64,000 nucleotides of DNA from Icerya purchasi (taxonomy: Eukaryota > Arthropoda > Insecta > Hemiptera > Monophlebidae). The notes below the pieces were generated by a model that ran no database searches, had not been told where the DNA came from, and worked only from the letters and a program-made list of their open reading frames with translations. Positions within the stretch are counted from its first letter, which is position 1, and the number at the start of each line of letters is the position of its first letter. Position numbers and translations under genes: made by a program. Below, one piece after another: positions 1-11,015 of the stretch. Location of the stretch: assembly GCA_039619475.1 (NCBI GenBank), contig CM077115.1, positions 553,372,826-553,436,825 of the forward strand, written 5' to 3'.

Positions 1-276
1 TACTTACCCTCAAAAAACAAAAAAACTCATCCCCGTTTCGTGTCACTTCCTTCGCTAGTGGCTGAAGCACAACAACTTAATAATATGTTTAGCTTCCGTC
101 CCCCTGGCTTTGGCCCGCTAATCCTATCAATCATTAAGAAAAATTTTATTATTGCCTCGTTCATTGATGGCTGTCAATAACGTTCATACTCCGACTCGCC
201 AAAATAAGATGCTTTCTATTATGTAATATTCCACTTTACCCCATTCATTGTTAGCCGTTTTCATAGTAAAATAGTA

Positions 277-561
277 ATGCACCTTTCTATTCCTGTTTAC
301 TCCGCTTCGAGGAAAATTTTCAGAGGTCTACCTCGAGTTTCCTGGTTGAGTATTACCCTTTTTAATATATCTATGTTTAACCTAGCTCGTCTCCCTCTCA
401 AATCCGTTTCCTTATACTTCGCAGATAATATCATTTTACATTCCACTGCTAAGGACATTTCGAAAGCTGATGTTAATCTTAATGATTTGCTGAATACTTT
501 CGAAATCGCTCTTCCTGGTATTTACTTTTTTTGTGTCTTTCTCCAAATCTTCATGTGTTAA
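277..561 (+). pseudogene. LINE reverse transcriptase palm fragment
   Basis: The frame reads an RT block resembling RGLPQGSxLSPLLFN, here RGLPRVSWLSITLFN, followed about 30 residues later by SLYFADNIILHSTAKD, which matches the catalytic FADD block with the second Asp changed to Asn. Spacing between the two blocks suits a non-LTR RT. There is no start, fingers or thumb, so this is a short fossil. The next LINE remnant (600-1330) lies on the opposite strand, so the two are separate insertions or an inverted piece. Clade not assignable. Confidence 0.6.
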
Positions 562-599
562 TTTCACCCCCTATATTCTTACAACCTGGCTTTAATAAG

Positions 600-1330
600 T
601 TTGTGCTTTGCCTCGGAGAGCGAATCGGCTATCTCATTGTCCTCAATATCCCGATCAATCAACTAGCGAATTTTACTACTGTTTGAACTCGACTAATTAA
701 AGTTTGGTATTAGCTTTTTAATTTCCCAAATGTACGGATTACCTCTGATGTCAAATTTATACTGTTCGATTGGTTGCAGTGCACTTAAGGAATCGCTATG
801 AATAATGAAGTTTCAATCGGGAAGCTTCGAAGCAATTTTTCCGGCATTTACTAGAACGATCGTTTCCGCAATAAAAAATAAGGAGCCAATATTACTCTCA
901 AGTATAGTATCGAGGCAGCCCGTTGAAGGAGAGTTATTCGACTTGCTTCCGTCTTTGCATATTTTAATGGCGTTATGTTTTCGTGTTAGTGCTTAGACAA
1001 GTTGTAATCGTTAATTTTATTTATTTTTTCTGGTTATCAAGGAGCTGATATCAACATCCTATCCTGTAAGCGAGGATGTCGTAGTTGTAGGCGTATATCG
1101 AATAGTCGTGATCTGTAAATAAAGCTTCCAGCTGTGTGGGAATATGTTCAAGCGCCTCTATAAGAAGCCTTTATTTTCATGGTCCAAACTGCGCTGGTTA
1201 AATTGATGAGAACGGATTTTTTTGGACTTAAATTTAAACCAAGGTCGAGTAAGTTAACAGAGATATTTCCAATTATTTTTGAAATTAAGTTTCTGCACGA
1301 TTTGACAGAAGCACGACTACAGCGAATTGC
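600..1330 (-). pseudogene. LINE RT thumb and RNase H remnant
   Basis: Read on the minus strand, several frames join into the C-terminal part of a non-LTR polyprotein. Near 1200-1290 is a post-palm block LGLNLSPKKSVLINLTS. Near 760-850 is an RNase H core reading NFIIHSDSLSALQPI. Near 605-660 is the last RNase H motif, IEDNEIADSLSEAKHKL (family form GNExAD). Stops and frame changes separate the blocks. The upstream minus-strand frame at 1317-1556 may be further RT but I could not recognise it. Confidence 0.6.
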
Positions 1331-1566
1331 GAGATTTTAACACTTTTAGGAACAACATCGTGGGTAATATTATATATACAGTGTGGCAGAGGGCTAAGTA
1401 CTTTTCCTTGAAGTATTCCTTTATTGACCGTTCTGACTGCTGATTGTGAGAGTTCAATATTAATAATTCTTTAAAATCGGTGAAAGGACCAACAACCGCA
1501 ATAATATTCCAACATATGTCGAACCTCTCATTTCGAAACAAGGCTATAAAATACATGTACCGCGCA

Positions 1567-1990
1567 AAATCAAGTTACATATACCTTCGCCTGTAAATGC
1601 ACATCAAACCAATAAACGTAGCTACTCCAAAACAATAGACAGCTCTCCTGGAACACCGGAAGAAAATTTTAAAATAGATACAAATATATTTATGAAAGGA
1701 ATAGAAGACCTTAAATTTAATACATTCAAAGGAAATAACACAATGAATAATGAAAGAAAAGTGAACACAACAAAAATAACGTGAAACAATAATTCTCCAA
1801 ACAAAAAAATAAACCAAAAAAATAAAAAAGATCATAATACAGAAAGCCAGAACAAAGAAGAAAGAAAATTCAATAAAACTAATAACAAAAACAATAGTAA
1901 TAACATTTCTGGTACGGACACTACCGGAACTCGTACTACTATTAAAAAAATAAAAATAGTAAAGATTGCGTTGGGTTATATATTAAATTG
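1567..1990 (+). pseudogene. ORF1 C-terminal remnant of the I-like LINE
   Basis: One frame stays open from about 1567 to a TGA near 1782 and then on to about 1990, just upstream of the endonuclease ATG at 2043. It is rich in Asn, Lys and Thr (for example SSPGTPEENFKIDTNIFMKG). No CCHC zinc knuckle is visible, although these are usual in ORF1 proteins of this group, so either that part is lost or the frame is only the far C-terminus. Assigned by position. Confidence 0.4.
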
Positions 1991-2042
1991 AAAAAATATA
2001 TATATAAAAACTTGCTAATACCAACATATAATAATTGAAATA

Positions 2043-5000
2043 ATGGATAAAATTAGTATTAACCTTTGGAATTGTCGAAGTATGTACCCAAACATAGAAG
2101 AACTTAAACGTATATATCAACAACAAAAAATCTCAATCGGAGTATTATGTGAAATTTGGTTGAAAACAAAAGAATCATTTAAACTTAAACGTTACAATAT
2201 TATCCGATGTGACAAAGCTACATCAACTCCGGTGGAAGAACCGCAGTGTTACATAACAAAATACAAATACTTTATGTCGGTATACAGATATAGAAAAACA
2301 CGGCAATAACCATAATGGCTGTATACGCAGCACCCAGACATAGTCTAACTTTGTGATCAATGGGAAGCAATTAAATCTAGAATTATCTATAGTCGATATA
2401 TAATAATGGGAGACTTTAACGCTCACCATACCACATAGGCTGATACCATTAATAATTTCGAAGGAACAGAATTACGACAGCTCACTTAATAAATATGAAT
2501 CTTGATAAACCTACACGTATAGGTAGAAGTAGACAACAAAATGCCAACATAGACCTAATACTCTATGTACGATCAATGTAGCGGCAAACTGTACAGTGAA
2601 CATTCCGAAAGACCCCTTAGGAAGTGACCACTTACCGATCATAATAGAACTTATTATCCAAAAATCAAAAAAAAAAAAAAAAAACAAGAAATAAACAACT
2701 TACATTAAATGCTTTAAATTAACTGATTGTTCAATACCATACCTATGCTATAAATGAAACAAAAAAAATCAACACATCAAATCTGGAGAATGGAAACTTT
2801 ATACAAAATAATAAAGAACGTTATTACTGAAACGATAGAAGCATCCACACCAACTATTAAAGCTAAAACTAGGCTAAAACTATAATACAAGCACATGCAA
2901 TGCAACAGTAGCTAGACAACGATTATTACTAAACGTATTTAATCGATACTTCACAATAAATAATTACACTAAATTTTCTATAGAACAAGCTAAAATCAAA
3001 AAATCAATTAAAAAGAAAAAAAAGGGAGGCTTGGATGGAATATTGCAGAAATCTGGACCTAAACTCCACGCATATATGGCGCAAAATAAAAGAAATAAAA
3101 AATACCTAACCCGCTGGTCAAAATAAAAACGCGGATATATCTTGGATAAAACCACGGATAAAACAATTCGAACACAGTAACGAAGATAAAACGGTCTTTA
3201 CACCAATGAAGCAGGTGTATGATGAATATTTCAAAAAACCCCTATCACTCAACGAATTCGAATAGATGCTGAAAAACAATAAAAACACAGCACCCAGATC
3301 AGACGGAATACCTTATAGAGCTAAACGAGAACTACTGACAGAAACTATGGAATTATTAATTAACTTTTATCATAATTCGTTACAATACGCATACATACCC
3401 GAAGAGTGGAAACATCATATAGTATGACCCATATTAAAACCGGATAAGAAAAAATATAGACCCGTAACCTTATTAACATACACATAGGTGAAATTATTGA
3501 AAATATAATAAAATTTAGGCTAGAGTGATATCTTAATAAACCTGATCTATTGCACAAAACTCAATATGGATTTCGAAAAGGATACGGCAGTCGAGATTGT
3601 AGTAATATATTTACCACAGATATAATATAACATACTCTAAAAACCATTGTATGACAGCAATTTTTATAGATATTAAAGGAGCATACGACTCGATTAACTT
3701 TAAATTAACAGAAATTATGACGACCAATTTAGTCATCTCTAGTAATATTGTGAAATGGACACAAACGTGTTCCTATCAAACCGTCAGCTCACGGTGAAAT
3801 TCCAGAATCAACTATATGACACTCTATGCAGTACTAGAGGAACGCCGCAAGGTGCTACTCTCTTTCTCATTTATTATATACACTGTATACGAAAGAAATT
3901 GATCAACTAGATAGCAAAGGAGTAAAAGTGTTGTAAAACTCAGACGATATAGTCATTTACTCAGTAGCTGCTAAGCTTAATGTAGCTATCAACAATCCTA
4001 AAGATATAAAATTAAAGATTTCCAAGCTATCACAAATAGACTGGAACTTGAAATATTACCGGGAAAAACGAAAGACGCAATATTCACAAGGCATCGAATA
4101 TTATCTAGCCCATTGATAAAACTAGCAGGAAACAGCATTAAGTTCAGAAATGAAAGTAAATATTTAGACATGACCTTTGGCAGTTGGTCTACTTGGGCCA
4201 CTGAAATAAAGAACATACAAACAAAATGTGAAAATAGACTTAATATATTGCGGGTATTGAACGGAGTCGAATGGGGCTGCCATCCAAATACTAATACAAT
4301 GATATATAGATCATTAATAAAACCACACGTAGATTACGCGGCAATAACAATAACCGTCGCTAGCAAAAATCGAACAAATAATATACAAGTAATACAAAAT
4401 GGAGCATTAAGGTTAGTAACAGGCGCCTTTAAAACAACCTCTATTCTCATGTGTTACATTATGAAAACAGGGAGATTAGAACCGATTTAAGAACACAATA
4501 CATAGCAGATAAATACATGTTAAAAATCAAATCAAACACATGTCATCTTCTTAACAACAGATTATCAATACCAACCGGAACTTATTAACAATAATAATTA
4601 CTGGACTAATAGAAGTATACCTGCTTTGGTAGCTAGTAGACACAGCGTCTAAGGCATATCGAACCATTTGACAAATCTAAATCAAAGCACAAGGACATAG
4701 ATTATTCTAATATGTTAGAAAATATCCATATAGATATAACAAATGAATTTGATAAAGATTACCAGGAATATAATGAAAAGATAATACAAGACATAGTGGA
4801 AAAGAACTATCGTAATTATGAACAGATCTATACTGATGGATCATTAAATATAGAAAAAAGAATCTGCTCCTGTGCAATATATAATAAAACTACAAATAAA
4901 TATCGAACGTTTAGAATTATATACGTACTTTATCAAGCAATCGACAAATTCGTAAACACTAAAAATAGAAATCGTAATTTTCTGATATTAACCGACTACT

Positions 5001-5520
5001 CACTGAACGCATTATATAAAATAACAAATGACACAACCGACAATAATATAGTATTAAAGATAAAAAGGAAAATCGAATCTGAAAAAGTAAATCACAATAA
5101 TCACGTAGTACTCGAATGGACACTAAGGCATAGTGGAATAGAAATATGAATTCGTTGATAGATTAACAAAGAAAGTCACCGGAAATGTGAACAAATCAAA
5201 TACCATTGGACAGATTACGTACATACAGTTAAAGAGATATAGCGACAAATAAATAAAAAAAATAATTTCGAATAAACTGCGGAAAATATTATTTCAATAT
5301 ACAAAAAGACCAATATATCAGGAACGTACGTTCAAGTCAAGGAGAACCTACCTAGCAAATACATAAAGTAAACCATGCGGCTTAGAACAGGAGACATACC
5401 AGAACAGCAGACCGATTAAAGAAAATGCACATCATCGAATTATCGGATAAATGTCAATACTGTAGTAATAAAGACTACGAGGAAAATATTAATCATCTCC
5501 TCCCATGGCAATCGGTTCCA
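2043..5520 (+). pseudogene. ORF2 polyprotein of the I-like LINE (EN-RT-RNase H)
   Basis: ORF2 starts with an ATG at 2043 reading MDKISINLWNCRSMYPNI, the N-terminus of an APE-type endonuclease. The endonuclease motifs GDFNAHH (about 2408) and GSDHLPIIIE (about 2620) are intact. RT blocks follow: LKPDKKKYRPVTLL (about 3430), TQYGFRKGYGSRDC (about 3560), IFIDIKGAYDSIN (about 3665), GTPQGATL (about 3840) and NSDDIVIYS (about 3940), where the usual ADD is SDD. The thumb is open at 4113-4490. RNase H begins at IYTDGSLNIEK (about 4828) and reaches a decayed SGIEI block near 5140. A Cys-rich end, KCQYCSNK with a later HLL, lies at 5445-5510. Numerous stops and frameshifts make it nonfunctional. Confidence 0.75.
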
Positions 5521-5935
5521 AACACAACGAGAAGAACTTATAAATAAATTAACTCCGGAATATCACAGGCTACCCCGATAAAAATTCAATATCCATCCTT
5601 ACAAATCCATTAGGCATGTAAACAACTTTATCAATACTCCTTAAGGAATGCAATATTGAACTTTAAGATTTGAATACTATATGACACGTTTAACATATAA
5701 ACTGGCTAAAAGGTTAAAAGGAAAAACCCCAAGCCAAAAAGAAAAAATAAATAAATAAAAATTATGATAAGCTAAACGCAAAAGTCTTTATAAAAAATCA
5801 AAAATGTAGTCAGGAAATCCGCCGCACAATGTAAGATGATTCCTTGAACTCTCCGAGAAGAGCAATTACAACATCTTAAGATTTGTAGATGAAAGTCGGT
5901 ATAGAACTTGAAACACTAATCGATGATGGGGCCAT

Positions 5936-6218
5936 GGGCATCGCCAGCGGGTGGCAGCTGTCCCCCTGGAGCCTTGAAATTTTTTAATCAATTGGACATG
6001 ATGAGTATTCATAGGCGCGTAATCATGGACAATTTAAAAGACTTTTATAATAAAATAGTAGAACAATTTGCCAGAAACCCACGAAAATTATGTTTTAATT
6101 AAGATTTTATTCTTGTTTAATAAAATATTAAGCCTTTACAACTTATACATATTTTATTTTTCCTAGAACTCATATTCTGTCCGCCGCCCCCCCCATGGCT
6201 CATCGACTGGCGACACCC
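5936..6218 (+). mobile_element. Short TIR element carrying a hAT-like transposase C-terminus, copy 1
   Basis: The ends are GGGCATCGCCAG and CTGGCGACACCC, imperfect terminal inverted repeats. Near 5970-6100 the plus strand encodes FFNQLDMMSIHRRVIMDN and then VEQFARNPRKLCFN, which resembles the C-terminal dimerisation end of DUF4371/ZMYM-type hAT transposases (family pattern LAMLSIH...FA.K..R). The element is therefore an internal-deletion derivative, not an unrelated MITE. A second copy lies inverted at 41899-42184. A poly-C run is present at 6186-6194. Confidence 0.65.
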
Positions 6219-8021
6219 TTGGGTGGGGCAATTTCAAAAGAGAATTTATACTCACGAAGAATTTTATAGAGATTTTGTACTCGTAAAAAGTTTAAAATCT
6301 TGAAAAGTTTCCTCTGTATGAACTTCAAAGTAAAGTGAATAAGCACGACTTACCATCTCGAGAGAAAAAAGAAAAGAAAAAAACAACTCAAAGTCTTATC
6401 GCTCGTAAACAGGATACCGGTAATTACACAATAGCGATAAGAAACATAAAGCCTAATGAAAATACGAAATAGTGGTGAGTACAAAACACGTCTGAACACG
6501 ATCGCATAGATAGTGGATCAATATTTTACACAAATCCGTCACTGTGACTGTGAAGTAACGTATCAAACAAAAATCTGGAACGTAATTAACAATAGTCAAT
6601 ATTTGATTAATTATACAAAATTATGTATAGAATGTGTGCTTCACTTTTAAAGACAAAAAAATCAAAAGCACAAATGTTCAGTTCCGGCCGTCTTGATGCA
6701 GTACACACCGGTGAGCATGCCCAATTTCCCATTTGCTAATAACAAAAAGGTACTGCTCAATTTGTAACAGTATGCGCATATCAGCTGACTTTGTTAGGAT
6801 TTAAGCGCGAAAAGTTCTAAAATAATTTTACAACTGACTATTGATTGTTTTCTTGAACGTGTCTTTCAGTCTTGTTATTTTCAGAACGAGAGAGAATTGT
6901 ATTTTTATTTTTGAATTGTCAATAATTTCGCGGTTAATTATAATAGAATACATGTATGTAGCCAGTCAGGATTAATTACAATAAAGAAATTTTATTTTAT
7001 AAATCCGTCGGAAGCGCACTGATAATCCTTTTTATTCATCTAATTTCAAATTTAGTTGCCCTTGAACAATAATTAAAAGTTGCTTCGTAAATATATATCT
7101 AAAATTAACTGATGCAAATAACAAATACGATTTTAATTAACGCGTTTAAAAGCAAAAAAATTCTACTAAATTATCTTAAATACGGTTCCCTTTTACCGAA
7201 CATTAGTTAATATATTTTTTCAAGTACTCATCTCATTTTAATGTCAATAATGAAATAATTTTAATCATAAAACCAAATTTCTTCATCTATAAATCTGCGT
7301 TTCGGTTTAAATTTTTGATATGGAAATAACACAGAGTTATTCGTAAAATTTATTCGTAGGCATGCACGATCCGGGTTTTATTTGAAACTAGCCAGCGACT
7401 TTTTCTCGCACGAGCGCGAATATTTTAAAATTTAATATTTACATAAGTGTTATTTTATTATAATTTTAATTTTATTTTTCGAGCATTTTTGACACTTCAA
7501 ATGTCGTGTTATAATTAATTTCAATTAATTCTGAAGCTTAAATAGTTCTCTAGCGATAAAAACAATAGGGTTGTGTGAGTTAATTACGTGAAATAAATCG
7601 TTCTGTTTAATACATTTTGGTTAAATAACTGCTTTATTATTAATAAAAAAAGGGAAAAAAAAATGAAATTAAAAATAAGCATTAAATACAAAAATAAAAC
7701 CAAAAAGGTGTAACGAAATTAATATATAAGTATCCAATCTGAAATAAGTTTCACTGGAAAATTAATCTTATAAGAGTACCTACTGTTATAGTTAAAATAG
7801 GTGAAATGCCTCTATTCCGGAATTTTAAAATTAACTTAGACTAAGGTTATCGAAGTATTTTTAAGATAAGGTTTGGCAATATTCGTAGCTTCCGATATAA
7901 CCTGCGTATGACCTAAAGACCATCATTTTTAAAAATTAATTTTTTCTCTGGAAATCAAAATGACACATCTTTATGAAAAAAATCAGCTTCATATAATAGG
8001 GGTTATTAACTCTAATATATT
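6219..8021. other. Unannotated AT-rich stretch
   Basis: No long open frame, repeat boundary or recognisable protein remnant was seen. A slightly GC-richer patch at 6680-6800 has no coding signal. Confidence 0.5.
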
Positions 8022-8249
8022 TTAAAACAACATATTTCATGATTTTATATTGAAACTAGAGAGAATGGAAAAGTAAAAGACTTCAAAAAGTAAATAAATT
8101 CATAATAACCACGAGGTTAAAACAATCACACAGTTTATGATCCGTAAAGAATAATTCTAGATATAACAGCTGCGCTCTCTAGTGATGATTGTCTTCAAAA
8201 AAAGGAATTCTCTAGTTTCAATACAAAATCATGAAATATGTACTTTTAA
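8022..8249. mobile_element. TTAA-bounded inverted-repeat element
   Basis: Arms of 33 bp at 8030-8062 and 8209-8241 are inverted complements with one mismatch. The similarity continues outward to TTAA on both sides (8022-8025 and 8246-8249). The centre (about 150 bp) is noncoding. TTAA ends suggest mobilisation by a piggyBac-type transposase, but the termini do not match the neighbouring piggyBac element. Its right TTAA is also the left target site of that element. Confidence 0.6.
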
Positions 8250-9923
8250 CCCTCTGCTTATGGACAGAGTCTGAGAGATTCCTCAGCCCCTTTGGAAGGG
8301 TGAGGGAAGGCTCCTACTGATGCGACTGGGTTACAATGGCCAGTAGCCCCCTGTCTCAGGTTAAGTTTCTTGTTTGCATACTCTCTTATGCCCCCCCCCA
8401 TCCTGTTCAAGGAGGACTCTGTGAAACTGTGCTCCTGTCAAACCAATATTTTTGTAATATTCATGTGTTTTAATTCTTTGTTTACTATTATTCTGTGACC
8501 TAACGATTTTCCAAAGATTCATAATCCATTTTGATGATTATTTCAAAAGGGTTCCGATGGAATAACATTGACTGAAAGAAAACTTGGTCGAAACTTTCGC
8601 AATATGTTTATAGGCTCACACGGTCCATATGCATGGTTCATGTCGGAACGTCACCGCAGACTTATTTCTCTTCAATTGAGCTGTGCCAGGAGCTATTGAA
8701 AAGTGGGCTAACATATATGGGAACGCTTCGAAAAAACAAACCTCACATACCATTGGAATTTTTGCCTAATCCGCAAAGGCTAGTAGGTTCAACATTATTT
8801 GGTTTCAACGACACAAAATCACTTGTATCTTTTGTTCCAAAAAAGAGCAGATACTTCACAACTTTGTATCTGCTATGCACCACTCTAAAGAGACTTCACA
8901 GACTAAGAACAAGTCTGAAGTGACATTGTTTTACAATAAAACGAAGGGTGGAGTTGATTCGGTTGATTACAAAACTGGATTGTATTCGAGTCAAAGAAAA
9001 TCCTTCAGATGGCCTCTCACTATTTTCTACAGAATCGCCGACTCAACAAGGGCTAATTCATATATACTGTTCTTGAGTTTTCGAAAAAATCCTCAAAAGA
9101 CCTTGCTGAAGAATTGGTCAAGCCCCAGCAATTGAGGAGACTCTCCGATCCGAAAACTAAAAATCAAATGAAATTTTCGCTCCGAGGAATCTTGCAAAAT
9201 TCCTCCTCCCGAACCACCATCATCAATGGATGCTACTCAGAAGAAATTGGAGAAGAGAATTTACTATGCCTAGTGCCCCCCCTCCCAGGCTCAAACGGAA
9301 GACTACATATATTTATATGAAATGCAAAAAAAAAACATTGTTTGCAGTGTGGGCAGATAATTTGCAAAGACTACATTACCAAGTGATATTCCTGTTATAA
9401 TTCTGTGTTCAAAAGAAAATTTGATTTTTATTTCCTCAATCTGATGATAGCTCCTCTTTCATTTTATAAAGCTTTACGATTTCACACTATTGAAATTTTC
9501 CAAACTGAAATTTACTAATTACTTATTTACACTTATTGATTGAAATTTATTGATAATTTTGAAACGCATATTTCGAAATTTTATTCCTTATATTTTAAAA
9601 ATTTAATTCGGAGTTCAAGATAGTGCTGTGAACTTTGTGATATTTTATAGAAAGGTATTTAGTTAAATATTTTAGTTATCAAAAGTAGGTTGCCAGAATT
9701 TGAATTCAATAACGTAATAGTTCCTGCGCTAAATAAAAAAATACTTATTATTTGTAATCTAACAAAATGTTTTATTCAGTTAGATTGTCGCTTTCCTCAT
9801 TTCCCATATTATCACGCATGGTAATTAGTGAGGTACTAGGAAGTACCGTGGAAAATTAGCTACGGGAGTCTGAGAGACTCTGTCCCATCCTTCACCATCA
9901 AACTACTGTCCATAAGCGGTGGG
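8250..9923 (+). mobile_element. piggyBac transposon with TTAA target duplication
   Basis: The element starts CCCTCTGCTTATGGACAG and ends CTGTCCATAAGCGGTGGG, so the termini are inverted repeats differing at few positions. TTAA flanks it on both sides (8246-8249 and 9924-9927), as expected for piggyBac. A subterminal motif, AGTCTGAGAGA, is found just inside both ends. At 1,674 bp it is shorter than an autonomous element; the N-terminal half of the transposase appears deleted. Confidence 0.85.
8560..9345 (+). pseudogene. piggyBac transposase, N-terminally deleted and frameshifted
   Basis: The transposase catalyses TTAA-specific cut-and-paste transposition. Visible blocks, in order, are QELLKSGLTYMGTLRKNK (about 8680), SLVSFVPKKSRYF (about 8825), TLFYNKTKGGVDSVD (about 8925) and KSFRWPLTIFYRIADS (about 9000), all matching the C-terminal half of the DDD catalytic domain. 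KTKGGVDSVD carries the last conserved acidic residue. Three frames must be joined, near 8890, near 9115 and at an A-run near 9327. After the A-run the frame reads HCLQCGQIICKDYI, the remnant of the C-terminal Cys-rich finger. Nothing recognisable of the first catalytic Asp region remains upstream. Nonfunctional. Confidence 0.8.
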
Positions 9924-9927
9924 TTAA

Positions 9928-10120
9928 AACACATTAGCGTTAACCAGCTATCATTTTAACCGATTATTATACTAAAAAAATGTTTAACGATTAATTATTT
10001 TCAAATCGTTGATTAAAAGTTTGCTACTCGTGGAAATTTTCGAACCATACTTTGATTATTTTTTGATTTTTAGTTTGAAACTTACACACGACGTAGCCAA
10101 ACTGTAGGCAAAACACAAAT
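9928..10120. other. Short AT-rich spacer
   Basis: It holds no recognisable feature; a second TTAACC near 9949 is probably chance. Confidence 0.4.
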
Positions 10121-10196
10121 AAACTTATAATATTCGAATAAAACTTGTCTAGAAATCAGTTTTATATACACCTTTTTGTGCTTTTTATAAATTTTT
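10121..10196. repeat. Left copy of a ~75-bp target-site duplication
   Basis: These 76 bases recur at 10575-10648 with a single 2-base difference (an extra CA here near 10169). The copies bracket a poly-A-tailed LINE fragment, so they are a target-site duplication from its insertion. Confidence 0.85.
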
Positions 10197-10574
10197 CCTA
10201 TTCCTTGGAGATCTTTTACGTTCAGTAGAAAAGAACAGGTAGTCCTGTCTCGTCTTCGTATTGGTCATACTGCACTGACTCATAGTTATATTATAAATAA
10301 AACAGAGCCACCATTGTGTTCCCGCTGCGACCAGACACCCTTAACACTCCGACACCTATTCTTTGAATGCCCACAATACTCCATATATCGACCTCAAAAA
10401 TTTAGTTGCAATTCATTAAAACAAGTTTTATCCAATGATCCAGTTGCAATAGAAGCAGTCCTTCACTTTCTCCGAAATATAAATATGATTAACTCCATAT
10501 AACATCCAATGACTACTTACGGGTGCTCCTGGCCATAGCAGCAGTGCATGGTACCCGACAAAAAAAAAAAAAAA
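10197..10574 (+). mobile_element. 5'-truncated LINE 3' end with poly-A tail
   Basis: The insert is 378 bp and ends in a run of A. It encodes the last part of an RNase H-type LINE ORF2: SRLRIGHTALTHSYIINK, then CSRCDQTPLTLRHLFFECP, a CX2C...HX4C zinc-binding end typical of Jockey/I-type ORF2 proteins. The frame stops with TAA near 10500. The same protein end, more decayed, occurs in the LINE at 55560-58760, so the two may be related families. The reading frame is intact from the truncation point, suggesting a fairly young insertion. Confidence 0.8.
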
Positions 10575-10648
10575 AAACTTATAATATTCGAATAAAACTT
10601 GTCTAGAAATCAGTTTTATATACCTTTTTGTGCTTTTTATAAATTTTT
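10575..10648. repeat. Right copy of the ~75-bp target-site duplication
   Basis: 74 bases matching 10121-10196 except for one missing dinucleotide; they start directly after the poly-A tail. A long T run follows, perhaps expanded after duplication. Confidence 0.85.
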
Positions 10649-10668
10649 TTTTTTTTTTTGAAAAATAT

Positions 10669-10779
10669 GTATAATAAAATAAACTTTAATAACAAACAAT
10701 ATAGATCAATAAATTAGATAAATACCTATTTAGAAACATTGATCTATATTGTTTGTTATTAAAGTTTATTTTATTATAC
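10669..10779. repeat. Perfect 42-bp inverted repeat with 27-base loop
   Basis: Arm 10669-10710 is the exact reverse complement of 10738-10779. Its AT-rich arms and zero mismatches mark a recent foldback or palindromic insertion, or the snap-back product of a repair event. There is no clear target duplication and no coding content. Confidence 0.85.
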
Positions 10780-11015
10780 CATTTTAACAAACAGGATGTA
10801 TTCACCTACATTTGAAAAATATGTGTTGATTATTTTTTACACACAAAACTTTCGTCAAGCTAAAACGCTTGCTGACGAATTATAGGATAATTGAACACTT
10901 TACCATCTTCAATTAACTTATACATATACATAATCGTGTAATATTTAGTAGTCTTAATCTATCTATTTTACTTATGAATAATTAATAATCTATTTTTATT
11001 TTCTATATTCAAAAT
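10780..11015. other. Unannotated AT-rich spacer
   Basis: Nothing recognisable except a short stem made by TCGTCAAGC and GCTTGCTGACGA near 10854-10880. Confidence 0.4.

Larger units (their letters stand above)
1567..5757 (+). mobile_element. I-like non-LTR retrotransposon, nearly complete but decayed
   Basis: The order along the element is: ORF1 C-terminal remnant, apurinic-type endonuclease, RT, RNase H, a Cys-rich C-terminus, and a tail of TAAATAAATAAA type at about 5744-5757. RNase H plus a TAA-repeat tail instead of long poly-A recalls the I group (I, Nimb and relatives). Many in-frame stops show it is dead. No flanking target-site duplication was identified. The 5' end is uncertain because the ORF1 remnant has no clear start. 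Confidence 0.75.
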
